A stretch of DNA of 64,000 nt from Haladaptatus cibarius D43 (GTDB taxonomy: Archaea; Halobacteriota; Halobacteria; Halobacteriales; Haladaptataceae). Below the pieces are notes generated by a model. That model saw only the letters and a list, made by a program, of their open reading frames with translations, was not told the DNA's origin and ran no database searches. The stretch spans positions 364,082 to 428,081 of the forward strand of contig NZ_JDTH01000002.1 of NCBI RefSeq assembly GCF_000710615.1, given 5' to 3'. The position numbers were made by a program, and so were the translations under genes. Positions 40,463 to 48,917 of the stretch are shown here, in pieces; positions within the stretch are counted from its first letter, which is position 1; each line of letters opens with the position of its first letter.

Positions 40463-40689
40463 ACCCGGTAGTTTGTCGTCCGCCGGGTTATCATTTGTGA
40501 CCCCTGCAACAGAGGACATGAGAGATGTGGGGAATGTCCCGATCTTTTGTAACAGTTTTTTGACTTGTTATTGTGTACAGATCGGAAACGAGCACGTCTG
40601 CGAACAAAATAACGACCTACAAATCTCTCGGGGAACGCGGGCATCCTGAATCCGACTTCAACCCGGTGTATCTGTGCGAACCAACGCGA

Positions 40690-41142
40690 CTATTCGATGA
40701 GGTCTTCGAACTCCGGCAGGACATCGTCCTCATCGGTCTCGTCGTCGCTTTTGCCCTCCTCGTCCGAATCGGTGGTTTCGGCCTCCGCTTCGTCCTCGTC
40801 GTCTTCGTCTTCCAGAACTTTGACGTCGAGGACGGTCAGCGGAATGTTCTCCAGTCGTTGACCGATCTCCTTGCGCGCGATGCGCGAGGCGTGTTCTTCG
40901 CGTTCGACGTTGAAGACCGTCATCTCGAGTTCCAACGCGACGAGCGCCTCGTCCGCGGCGATGAAGGCTGGTGGGAGTTCCTCCCCGGATGGCGAGGTTC
41001 GCTCACCCATGTTTATTTCGACGTAGTTCAAATCCGGATTCAACAGCTCGCCAGTTTTCGAGATGGCGATTCGCACCGCCTCGTCCGGCGTCGAAACGTC
41101 GTACACCGGGATCGCGGCTTCGACGACAACTCTGCAATTCAT
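40690..41142 (-). CDS. DUF555 / UPF0212 family protein
   Basis: A 150-residue archaeal protein of unknown function. The conserved core is MNCRVVVEAAIPVYDVSTPD, then KTGELLNPDLNYVEI, AFIAADEALVALEL and NVEREEHASRIARKEIG. The last 40 residues form a haloarchaeal acidic tail. It is a single gene facing the dipeptidase. Confidence 0.85.
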   Translation of the reverse strand: MNCRVVVEAAIPVYDVSTPDEAVRIAISKTGELLNPDLNYVEINMGERTSPSGEELPPAFIAADEALVALELEMTVFNVEREEHASRIARKEIGQRLENIPLTVLDVKVLEDEDDEDEAEAETTDSDEEGKSDDETDEDDVLPEFEDLIE

Positions 41143-41220
41143 GATCCCAAAGACAGTTACACAGCCAGTAGTATGAATTTTCGCCCTATTGAGAAAGATT
41201 GATATAACACACTACCACTT

Positions 41221-42282
41221 ATGTCGCGTTCGGACACAGTTTCGGCAATGACCGTGCCGATTATCGACGGCCACAACGACACGCTTCTCCGACTGCTCGA
41301 AACTGATACCCCCATATCGACGTTCGAGAGCGGAATCGAGGACACGCACATCGACCTGCCGTCCGCCATCGAAGCGGGACTCGGCGCGGGATTTTTCGCC
41401 GTCTTCGTCCTGAGCAACGAAGAACACGATTCGATTTCCACGGAAGAGGGCTACGAACATCCCCTTCCGGACGCCGTTTCCCACGACGATGCACGAGGAG
41501 TCACGTACCGAACCCTCGAACTGCTCTCACGACTCGCCCACGACGTGGACGATTTTCGCCTGGTTCGCACGCTCTCCGACCTCGAAACCTGTCTCGAATC
41601 GGGAACCCTCGGCGCGATTCCGCACCTCGAAGGAGCTGCGGGAGTCGCGCGCGACCTCGCCAATCTGGACTTTCTCTACGAAGCGGGCGTTCGCTCAATC
41701 GGCCCGGTGTGGAGTCGTCCGAACGCGTTCGGCGAAGGCGTTCAGTCTCGCTATCCCGGCAGTCCGGACACCGGTTCCGGACTCACGGACGCGGGGCGCG
41801 ACCTCGTCCGCGCCTGCGAAGACCGCGGAATCGCAGTCGATTGCGCGCACATGACTGAACAGGGATTCTGGGACGTTGCGGAACTAACCGACGCGCCGCT
41901 GGTCGTTTCCCACTCGGGCGTTCACGAACTCAGTTCGCACTCGCGCAACCTCACCGACGAGCAACTCACAGCAATCGCCGACTCCGGCGGCGTCGTCGGA
42001 ATCTCGCTTCACGAACCCGGTTTGGCGGACAGTCCCGACCCGGACGCCGAAATTCCGTTGGAAACCGTCATCGATCACATCGAATACGTCGCGGAGTTCA
42101 TCGGCGCAGAACACGTCGTCTTTGGGTCGGATTTCGACGGTGCGCGGATTCCGGACGAAGTGGGCGACGTAACCGGTCTTCCAAAGATTTTGGCCCGACT
42201 TCGGGAACGTGGCTTCAGCGACGAGGAGGTCGAAAACGTGGCGCGCGAGAACTGGCGGCGCGTCCTCGCCGAAACGTGGTGA
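41221..42282 (+). CDS. Membrane-dipeptidase family (M19) dipeptidase
   Basis: A 353-residue amidohydrolase of family M19 that would cleave dipeptides with a binuclear zinc site. The metal ligands are visible: HxD in IDGHNDTL near residue 18, Glu in IPHLEGAAG, His in CAHMTEQG, His in VSHSGVHEL and Asp in FGSDFDG. No signal peptide or lipid anchor is present, so it is cytosolic. An alternative start at 41248 (MTVPIIDGHN) would remove 9 residues. Confidence 0.9.
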   Translation: MSRSDTVSAMTVPIIDGHNDTLLRLLETDTPISTFESGIEDTHIDLPSAIEAGLGAGFFAVFVLSNEEHDSISTEEGYEHPLPDAVSHDDARGVTYRTLELLSRLAHDVDDFRLVRTLSDLETCLESGTLGAIPHLEGAAGVARDLANLDFLYEAGVRSIGPVWSRPNAFGEGVQSRYPGSPDTGSGLTDAGRDLVRACEDRGIAVDCAHMTEQGFWDVAELTDAPLVVSHSGVHELSSHSRNLTDEQLTAIADSGGVVGISLHEPGLADSPDPDAEIPLETVIDHIEYVAEFIGAEHVVFGSDFDGARIPDEVGDVTGLPKILARLRERGFSDEEVENVARENWRRVLAETW

Positions 42283-42357
42283 GGCGACAGAATCGAACCC
42301 CGAAACCGACCGCCGCGAATCGAAAGACTTGCTCCTTCTCGCTCCAATCTCCCGCCA

Positions 42358-43239
42358 ATGGAAACCGGTTCGATACCCGTCGCAGACCTGCCGGGTGGGT
42401 TCGACCTGCAATCGACCGTCGAAAGCGGCCAGAGCTACCTCTGGCGGCGCGAAGACGGGAACATGTACGAGACGACGCACGCCTACGGCGGGTCTGCGTG
42501 GTACTACACCGTCGTCGGGGGTGAAGTCGTCCGTGCCCGCCAGCAGGACGGGACAATCGAGTGGGAGGCGACGACCGACGCCGAACCACTGCTGTTCGAC
42601 CTGCTCCGACTCAACGACGATTTGGACGCCATCGTGGATGCGACCCCGGACGACTCGCTTCTCGAATCGGCGTACGAGAAGTATCGCGGAATGCGAATCG
42701 TCCGCGACCCATTTTTCCCCTGTCTCATCTCGTTTATCTGCTCGGCGCAGATGCGGGTCAGTCGAATTTACGGGATGCAGACCGCGCTCGCCCGCGATTT
42801 CGGTGACGAAATCCGATTCGACGGGAAAACCTATCATCAGTTCCCGACGCCGGAACAGTTGGCGAGGGCGACGGAGGACGATCTGCGAGAGTTGAATCTC
42901 GGCTATCGCGCACCCTACGTCCGAAAAACCGCGGAACTCGTCGCATCCGGAGAGGCTTCTGCTGACGACGTTCGGGGCAAGGAGTACGAGGACGCCCGCG
43001 ATGCAGTACAGGTGTTCGTCGGCGTCGGCGACAAGGTAGCGGATTGCGTCTTGCTCTTTTCGCTGGACTATTTGGAGGCGGTTCCGCTCGATACGTGGAT
43101 TCAGCGCGCCATCGAAGAGCAGTATCCCCACTGCGAGCGAGGCACCTACGCGAAAACCTCGCGGGCGATTCGGGAGCAGTTCGGCGGCGAGTACGCGGGG
43201 TATGCACAGACCTACGTGTTTCACTATCTGCGAAACTAA
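42358..43239 (+). CDS. ogg: 8-oxoguanine DNA glycosylase (OGG1-like)
   Basis: A 293-residue bifunctional glycosylase/AP lyase that removes oxidised guanine. It has the helix-hairpin-helix with GVGDKVADCVLLFSLDYLEA, in which Lys226 is the catalytic residue, and Asp245 in AVPLDTW; the 19-residue spacing equals that of Lys249 and Asp268 in human OGG1. The N-terminal beta-sheet domain and PCLISFICSAQMRVSRI helix also fit. It follows the dipeptidase by about 75 bases. Confidence 0.9.
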   Translation: METGSIPVADLPGGFDLQSTVESGQSYLWRREDGNMYETTHAYGGSAWYYTVVGGEVVRARQQDGTIEWEATTDAEPLLFDLLRLNDDLDAIVDATPDDSLLESAYEKYRGMRIVRDPFFPCLISFICSAQMRVSRIYGMQTALARDFGDEIRFDGKTYHQFPTPEQLARATEDDLRELNLGYRAPYVRKTAELVASGEASADDVRGKEYEDARDAVQVFVGVGDKVADCVLLFSLDYLEAVPLDTWIQRAIEEQYPHCERGTYAKTSRAIREQFGGEYAGYAQTYVFHYLRN

Positions 43240-43334
43240 GTTCAGCGTATGAGGATCTAATTTATACTTCCCCCAAAACTACCTCCTCCTGCGAGTCATG
43301 TTCCCATCGAAATGTACTTCTCACTGATGTTTGG

Positions 43335-43517
43335 ATGAAGCGTATGGCAATGGGATTTTTCGCGCTTGGTTTGGGATTCCTCGTCCTCATCCTCGGATCC
43401 AGTATTGGCACGACCTTGGCGCTTCGAACCTTCGTCTACCGAGAGCTCGACCTGTCGAAAAACGAGGTTCGAACCGCGGTCAAGCATCTGACCTACGAAC
43501 GCAGTGATGGGGACTGA
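43335..43517 (+). CDS. 60-residue membrane protein
   Basis: MKRMAMGFFALGLGFLVLIL begins a single membrane helix (to about residue 28, with GSSIGTTLALR), then a charged 30-residue tail (RELDLSKNEVRTAVKHLTYE). The family is unknown. It lies between the glycosylase and acylphosphatase genes on the same strand. Confidence 0.55.
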   Translation: MKRMAMGFFALGLGFLVLILGSSIGTTLALRTFVYRELDLSKNEVRTAVKHLTYERSDGD

Positions 43518-43581
43518 CTGATTTTCCGAAAACCGGCCCAACCGATTTTTGTCGCGCGAGGAAGAACCCCAAAACATCCTC

Positions 43582-43860
43582 ATGACCGACCGAACTCGCG
43601 CACACGTTTTCGTTTCAGGCAAAGTACAGGGCGTCTACTATCGGGCGAACACCCGCGACACGGCACAGGAAAAGGACATCGATGGCTGGGTGCAGAATCT
43701 CTCGGACGGGCGCGTCGAGGCCGTCTTCGAAGGGCCGGAATCGGCGGTTGAGGAGATGGTTGAATGGTGTCATACGGGAAGCCCTGCGGCGGACGTGGAC
43801 GACGTGGAAGTCGAGTACGGTGACCCGGAGGGTGAAGACAGCTTCCGAATCCGTCGATAG
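43582..43860 (+). CDS. acyP: Acylphosphatase
   Basis: A 92-residue enzyme that hydrolyses acyl phosphates such as acetyl phosphate. The active-site motif GKVQGVYYRANT gives catalytic Arg21, and Asn39 sits in GWVQNLSDGRVE. The length and alpha/beta order match the family. It starts at 43582; the frame is open a little further upstream but without a family match. Confidence 0.94.
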   Translation: MTDRTRAHVFVSGKVQGVYYRANTRDTAQEKDIDGWVQNLSDGRVEAVFEGPESAVEEMVEWCHTGSPAADVDDVEVEYGDPEGEDSFRIRR

Positions 43861-43943
43861 GCTGGACTGCGCCCCCGGCAGAGATTCACGTTCGGCGAGC
43901 GCGAACGAATGCTTTTAAGACCCGCTGTCGGCAACAGTTCGGC

Positions 43944-44120
43944 ATGGCAATCAAACCCGACTACGTCAAGAAGACGGGCACCATCCTGTTGGAGCGATAC
44001 CCGACCGCATTCACGAAGGATTTCGACCAGAACAAAGACAGCGTCGAAAAACTGACCAACATCGACTCGAAAGGCGTCCGGAACCGAATCGCTGGCTACG
44101 TCACCCGAAAGAAAGAATAA
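43944..44120 (+). CDS. rps17e: 30S ribosomal protein S17e
   Basis: A 58-residue protein. MAIKPDYVKKTGTILLERYP, then FTKDFDQNKDSVEKL and SKGVRNRIAGYVTRKK, is the archaeal S17e. It is a structural protein of the small ribosomal subunit. It lies 67 bases before the aspartate-semialdehyde dehydrogenase gene, a common haloarchaeal neighbourhood. Confidence 0.93.
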   Translation: MAIKPDYVKKTGTILLERYPTAFTKDFDQNKDSVEKLTNIDSKGVRNRIAGYVTRKKE

Positions 44121-44187
44121 TCCGTTCCGCGGCAAGCACCGACGCCGTCGAAAGCTACTTGCGAATCCTCTTGTAACCCACTCCATA

Positions 44188-45222
44188 ATGAGTGTCAACG
44201 TTGGAATCCTCGGCGGCACCGGAGCGGTCGGACAGCGATTCATTCAACTCTTGGACGGTCATCCCGATTTCGAACTGGTAGCGGTTACGGCGAGCGACGA
44301 GAGCGCGGGGAAATCCTACCGCGAGGCCGCGAAGTGGCGCGTCGATTCCCCGATTCCGGACTGGGTCGGCGACATCGAAGTGCGCGAAACCGACCCGCAA
44401 GCGGTGCCGGACGACGTGGATTTGTTGTTTTCCTCGCTCCCCTCGGGCGTCGCGGAGGTCGTCGAACCGCAGTTCACCGAGGCTGGCTACGTCATCTCCT
44501 CTAACTCCTCTAACTCCCGAATGGCGGACGACGTTCCGCTCGTCATTCCGGAGGTCAACGGCGAGCATTTAGACCTCCTCGAAGTCCAGCAGGACGAGCG
44601 AGGCTGGGACGGCGCGCTCGTAAAGAACCCGAACTGTTCGACCATCACGATGGTGCCAACCCTCGCGGCGCTCGACCGATTCGGACTGGAGACGGTTCAC
44701 GTTTCGACTTTGCAGGCCGTCTCCGGCGCGGGCTACGACGGCGTCACCTCGATGGAAATCATCGACAACGTCATTCCGCACATCGGCGGCGAGGAGTCGA
44801 AGATGGAAACCGAGTCGCAGAAACTTCTCGGGTCGTTCGACGGTGCCGAAATCGACCAGCACGACGTGGACGTTTCGGCCTCTTGCAACCGTGTCCCGAC
44901 GCTCGACGGCCACTTGGAGAACGTCTGGGCCGAAACGGCGGAGGACATCGACACGGACGACGCACGCGATGCGTTCGCGGACGCACCGACGCTCGACCTT
45001 CCGAGCGCGCCCGACCCGCTCATCGAACTGTTCGAGAACCCCGACCGGCCGCAACCGCGACTCGACCGAACGCTCGGCGGCGGCATGCAAATCGCAGTTG
45101 GCGGACTTCAGGAAACGTCGGGTGGGCTTCAGTACAACTGCCTCGCGCACAATACGATTCGCGGGGCCGCCGGAGCGAGCCTCCTGAACGGCGAACTGCT
45201 GGTACGTGAAGGATGGGTCTGA
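44188..45222 (+). CDS. asd: Aspartate-semialdehyde dehydrogenase
   Basis: A 344-residue enzyme that reduces aspartyl phosphate to aspartate semialdehyde, the branch point to lysine, threonine and methionine. GILGGTGAVGQRF is the NADP loop, the catalytic Cys150 lies in NPNCSTI, and SNSSNSRM and the C-terminal LGGGMQIAVGGLQ also match the archaeal type. It follows S17e closely. Confidence 0.95.
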   Translation: MSVNVGILGGTGAVGQRFIQLLDGHPDFELVAVTASDESAGKSYREAAKWRVDSPIPDWVGDIEVRETDPQAVPDDVDLLFSSLPSGVAEVVEPQFTEAGYVISSNSSNSRMADDVPLVIPEVNGEHLDLLEVQQDERGWDGALVKNPNCSTITMVPTLAALDRFGLETVHVSTLQAVSGAGYDGVTSMEIIDNVIPHIGGEESKMETESQKLLGSFDGAEIDQHDVDVSASCNRVPTLDGHLENVWAETAEDIDTDDARDAFADAPTLDLPSAPDPLIELFENPDRPQPRLDRTLGGGMQIAVGGLQETSGGLQYNCLAHNTIRGAAGASLLNGELLVREGWV

Positions 45223-45304
45223 AGACGCGATAGTGACAACACAGTAGAAGATTTATATATTACCAGCGAATAGGGTTTCGTACCGGGATTCACCGGATAA
45301 ACCC

Positions 45305-45403
45305 ATGAAACGAATACTTACAGTTCTCGTCCTCGCTTCGGTATTGGCAATCGCATATCGCGTTCGCGGCGGCAACAAAACGCCGGTCGATACCGACTAC
45401 TGA
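45305..45403 (+). CDS. 32-residue hydrophobic peptide
   Basis: MKRILTVLVLASVLAIAYRV then RGGNKTPVDTDY. A Lys/Arg head and a short hydrophobic stretch. It has an AT-rich upstream region (about 45240-45260, TAGAAGATTTATATATTACC) typical of a haloarchaeal promoter, which argues that it is expressed. Function is unknown. Confidence 0.5.
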   Translation: MKRILTVLVLASVLAIAYRVRGGNKTPVDTDY

Positions 45404-45502
45404 ACAGTATTTCAACTCGGCATCGACCGACGACGAAAACGACCGACTTCCGCCACGATACCGGATTTCTGTATTCGTGGTTGGAAGTCGCCTCCCGCGA
45501 TT

Positions 45503-46150
45503 TCACCTTTTTTCGCGCGACGACACCGAGTAGCGGAGCAAAACCCCATCGTCGATTCGCTCGACGGATTGCAGTTCGAGGTTCGGGAATCGCTCGCGGA
45601 TGGCGAATCCATCGCCATCCGCGAGCGTGGGGGCCTCGCGTCCGCCGAGTATTAGCGACCCGACGTACAGTCGCAGTTCGTCAACCAGTTCGTCGGCGAA
45701 CAGGGAGAAGATAAGTTCGCCACCACCTTCGACCATCACCTGTTGGGTTCCGCGGGTTTCGAGTTCCGAAAAGGCATCTGGGAGCGAAACGCGGCCGTCA
45801 CCTGCGACGACCACGTCTGCGCCCGCAGTCCGGAGATTGTGAATCTTCCCGTTCGGTGCCTGTTCGGAAACGAAGATGAGGGTGTCCGCGCGGTCGTCCA
45901 GCACTCGGGCATCGGTCGGCGTCCGGGCGCGCGAATCCGCGACGACGCGGAGCGGATTCGCGCCGCCGTCGGCAGTAAGTGATGGGTCGTCCGCGAGGAC
46001 GGTTCCGACGCCGACGACGATTGCGTCGCTTTCGACCCGCAGGTCGTCCATCCGGTCGAAGTCGTCCGGGCCGCTGATTGTGACCTGTTCGCGTCGCCGC
46101 GAGGAGAGTTTTCCGTCGGCGCTCATCGCGGCGTTGACGACCACGTGCAT
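45503..46150 (-). CDS. arfC: 2,5-diamino-6-ribosylamino-4(3H)-pyrimidinone 5'-phosphate reductase
   Basis: A 215-residue RibD-C-type reductase of archaeal riboflavin and F420 synthesis that reduces the ribosyl side chain to ribityl with NAD(P)H. VVNAAMSADGKLSSRRREQV, ESDAIVVGVGTVLADDPSLT and VMVEGGGELIFSLFADELV are family blocks. It is a single gene, divergent from the arylsulfotransferase-like gene. Confidence 0.92.
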   Translation of the reverse strand: MHVVVNAAMSADGKLSSRRREQVTISGPDDFDRMDDLRVESDAIVVGVGTVLADDPSLTADGGANPLRVVADSRARTPTDARVLDDRADTLIFVSEQAPNGKIHNLRTAGADVVVAGDGRVSLPDAFSELETRGTQQVMVEGGGELIFSLFADELVDELRLYVGSLILGGREAPTLADGDGFAIRERFPNLELQSVERIDDGVLLRYSVSSREKR

Positions 46151-46232
46151 GCTCCCGAATTGGCGTTCGGCGCGAAAACGACTTTCGATGCTATCAGGAA
46201 CTTTATGCGCTTCCCCCCGAACGAATCGGACG

Positions 46233-47621
46233 ATGGCTTCCCCGAAAATGTATCGAGCGTTTTTCGTCGCGCTTATTCTCCTCTCTTCGGCGACGGTGGG
46301 CTACGCCTACGCCACCTCCCCGGTTCGAGATTCGGTCGGCGAGTATCACGACCAATCGAACGTCCCGTTAGACCAACGCGAACAGGTCGCACCGCTAACC
46401 TCGGATTCGCCGCAAACGTCGGGCATCACTGTGGTCGCAGGACACGGCATGGACGGCGATGAATCCGCCCTCGTCGCCTTTGCGCGGAACGGAAGCGTGT
46501 TGTACCACGACGATAGCTACACCGGATACTTCGACGTTGACCCGGTTCCGAACGAGTCGATGACCGTGGAGTACACCGCGGAAAAGCCGCTGTCCGGCCC
46601 GCAGGCGACGGCCTGCGATGCGAAATGTACCGTCTCGTTCGTGGAACGAGTCAATCTCACGACGGGCGAGAGAACGCACGTTTTCTCGCGGGTCATCCCG
46701 CAGGACAGGGGCGCAAACTGGCACGACGTGGATAGAATCGACGATGAGAACGTCCTCATCGGCGATATCCACCAAGACCAGGTGTACGTCGTGAACACGA
46801 CCACGAACATCACGTCGTGGCGCTGGGACGCGCAGGACGACTTCCCGATTACTGAGGGCGGGCCGTATCCGGTCGATTGGGCGCACCTGAACGACGTAGA
46901 ACGACTTCCGGACGGGCGCTACATGGCCAGCCTCCGGAACCAAGACCAAGTCGTCTTCCTGAACGAGAGCGGCCTGATGGCGTCGTGGACGCTCGGTGAG
47001 GAGAACAATTACGACATCCTCAACGAACAGCACAATCCGGATTACATCCCCGAATCGCGCGGCGGCCCGGCAGTAATCGTCGCCGACTCGGTGAACGACC
47101 GCGTGGTGGAGTTCCAGCGCGAAGACGGCGAATGGGTACAGTCGTGGGAGTGGAACGATTCGGACACCGTCTGGACGCGCGACGCAGACCGACTGCCGAA
47201 CGGCCACACGCTCGTCGCGGACACCAACGCGAACCGCGTGGTGGAAGTGAACCGGCAGGGCCAGATTATCTGGGAACTGCCGTTCTACTCGCCCTACGAC
47301 GTTGAACGACTGGGAACCGGGGACGAGAGCGCGGGCGGGCCGAGTGCGACGCAGGCCGAACTTCGCACGGCAACCGACCCCGTCTCCGACCGCGGCATCT
47401 ACGAGCGACTGGCCCACACACTCTTCTCGAAAAAGACCGTGAGCGGCATGTGGTTCGTCCTGCCGATGTGGGCCGGACTGGGAGAACTGGTCGCAGTGGC
47501 TATTGCAGCACTCGCACTACTCGTCTGGGGTGTCTTCGAACTCCGACAACTGAACCTAAAAATCGAAACGAAAATCCCGATTCGGGTGTCGCGGGAAACG
47601 AACGACGACGAACACTTTTAA
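46233..47621 (+). CDS. Arylsulfotransferase-like (ASST) membrane-anchored beta-propeller protein
   Basis: A 462-residue protein. An N-terminal helix (MYRAFFVALILLSSATVGYA) may serve as signal or anchor, and a C-terminal helix (LGELVAVAIAALALLVWGVF) is followed by a basic cytosolic end. The region between is a six-bladed propeller with recurring HDVDRIDDENVLIGD-type and RLPNGHTLVADTNANR units. Family members include arylsulfate sulfotransferases; the sulfuryl chemistry is not certain here. Two cysteines (CDAKC) could form a disulfide. Confidence 0.8.
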   Translation: MASPKMYRAFFVALILLSSATVGYAYATSPVRDSVGEYHDQSNVPLDQREQVAPLTSDSPQTSGITVVAGHGMDGDESALVAFARNGSVLYHDDSYTGYFDVDPVPNESMTVEYTAEKPLSGPQATACDAKCTVSFVERVNLTTGERTHVFSRVIPQDRGANWHDVDRIDDENVLIGDIHQDQVYVVNTTTNITSWRWDAQDDFPITEGGPYPVDWAHLNDVERLPDGRYMASLRNQDQVVFLNESGLMASWTLGEENNYDILNEQHNPDYIPESRGGPAVIVADSVNDRVVEFQREDGEWVQSWEWNDSDTVWTRDADRLPNGHTLVADTNANRVVEVNRQGQIIWELPFYSPYDVERLGTGDESAGGPSATQAELRTATDPVSDRGIYERLAHTLFSKKTVSGMWFVLPMWAGLGELVAVAIAALALLVWGVFELRQLNLKIETKIPIRVSRETNDDEHF

Positions 47622-47645
47622 TCCATCCCGACCGAACTTCGGGTG

Positions 47646-48917
47646 ATGAACGTGGACGAACATGCCGAGGCGCTTGCCTCCGACCTCGGCGTCGATAAAG
47701 AGGAGGTCAAAGCAGACCTGCAGAACCTCATCGAGTACAGCGTGCCGGTAGACGAAGCGAAGCAGAGCCTTCGCCGGAAGTACGGCGACGGGAGTTCGGG
47801 AAGTTCCGAACCGTCCTCTGCGGACATCGCGGAGGTGACGACCGACATGGGCAGTGTTACAGTGACCGCGAAGGTGCTCACCGTCGGTAAACGCTCGATT
47901 CGGTACCAAGGCAACGAACAGGCCATTTTCGAGGGCGAACTCGCCGACGAGAGCGGGAAAATCTCCTACACCGCGTGGACGGATTTCGACCTCTCGCCCG
48001 GCGAGGTCATCACCGCAGGCAACGCTGGCGTGCGCGAATGGGAAGGAAATCCCGAACTCAACCTTGGCGAAAGCACGAACGTCGCGCGCGAGGAAACAGA
48101 CATCGACGTTTCCTACGACGTCGGCGGCGACTCGTCGCTCGCCGACGTGCGCCCCGGCGACCGCGGCGTCTCGCTCGGACTGACGGTGCTCGAAGTTGAG
48201 GACAAAGTCATCGACGGACGCGACGGCGAAACCGAAATCAAAAGTGGCGTCGTGGCGGACGAGACGGCCCGCCTCCCCTTCACCGACTGGGAGGCGCGCG
48301 CGGAACTCACGGAGGGTGCAACGGTTCGCGCCGACAACATCTACGTCCGCGAGTTCCGGGGCGTTCCGTCCATCAACTTCTCGGAGTTCACGACGGTCGA
48401 ACCGCTCGCCCGCGACGTGGACGTAAACGACTCCGCGACGAAACTGCCCGTCCGCGAGGCGGTCGAAACCGGCGGCGCGTTCGACGTGGAAGTCATCGGC
48501 AACATCGTGGCGGTTCGTGACGGGTCGGGACTCATCCAACGCTGTCCGGAATGCGGCCGCGTCGTGCAGAAGGGCCAATGCCGAAGCCACGGCCAAGTTG
48601 ATGGCGAGGACGACCTGCGCGTGAAAGCAATCGTGGACGACGGAACCGGAACCGTCACCGCGATTTTGGATGACGAACTCACCGCCGAGGTGTACGGCGG
48701 CGGCCTCGAACAGGCCCGCGAACAGGCCCGTGACGCGATGGACCAAGAGGTCGTCGCGGACACCATCCGCGAGAAAATCGTCGGCCACGAGTACCGCGTT
48801 CGGGGCAACCTCTCGGTAGACGATTACGGTGCGAACCTCGAAGCCAGCGAGTTCGCCGAAACCGACGACGACCCGGCAGTCCGTGCAAAAACCCTCCTCT
48901 CGGAGGTGGACGCATGA
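47646..48917 (+). CDS. rpa1: Single-stranded DNA-binding protein RPA1 type
   Basis: A 423-residue RPA with three OB folds (about 65-160, 170-265, 280-400) and, in the third, a zinc motif CPECGRVVQKGQCRSHG. This is the haloarchaeal Rpa1 layout. It binds and protects single-stranded DNA in replication and repair. It heads the operon rpa1 - rpap1 - rpe: its stop overlaps the rpap1 start in ATGA. I use the ATG at 47646 rather than a GTG just upstream. Confidence 0.92.
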   Translation: MNVDEHAEALASDLGVDKEEVKADLQNLIEYSVPVDEAKQSLRRKYGDGSSGSSEPSSADIAEVTTDMGSVTVTAKVLTVGKRSIRYQGNEQAIFEGELADESGKISYTAWTDFDLSPGEVITAGNAGVREWEGNPELNLGESTNVAREETDIDVSYDVGGDSSLADVRPGDRGVSLGLTVLEVEDKVIDGRDGETEIKSGVVADETARLPFTDWEARAELTEGATVRADNIYVREFRGVPSINFSEFTTVEPLARDVDVNDSATKLPVREAVETGGAFDVEVIGNIVAVRDGSGLIQRCPECGRVVQKGQCRSHGQVDGEDDLRVKAIVDDGTGTVTAILDDELTAEVYGGGLEQAREQARDAMDQEVVADTIREKIVGHEYRVRGNLSVDDYGANLEASEFAETDDDPAVRAKTLLSEVDA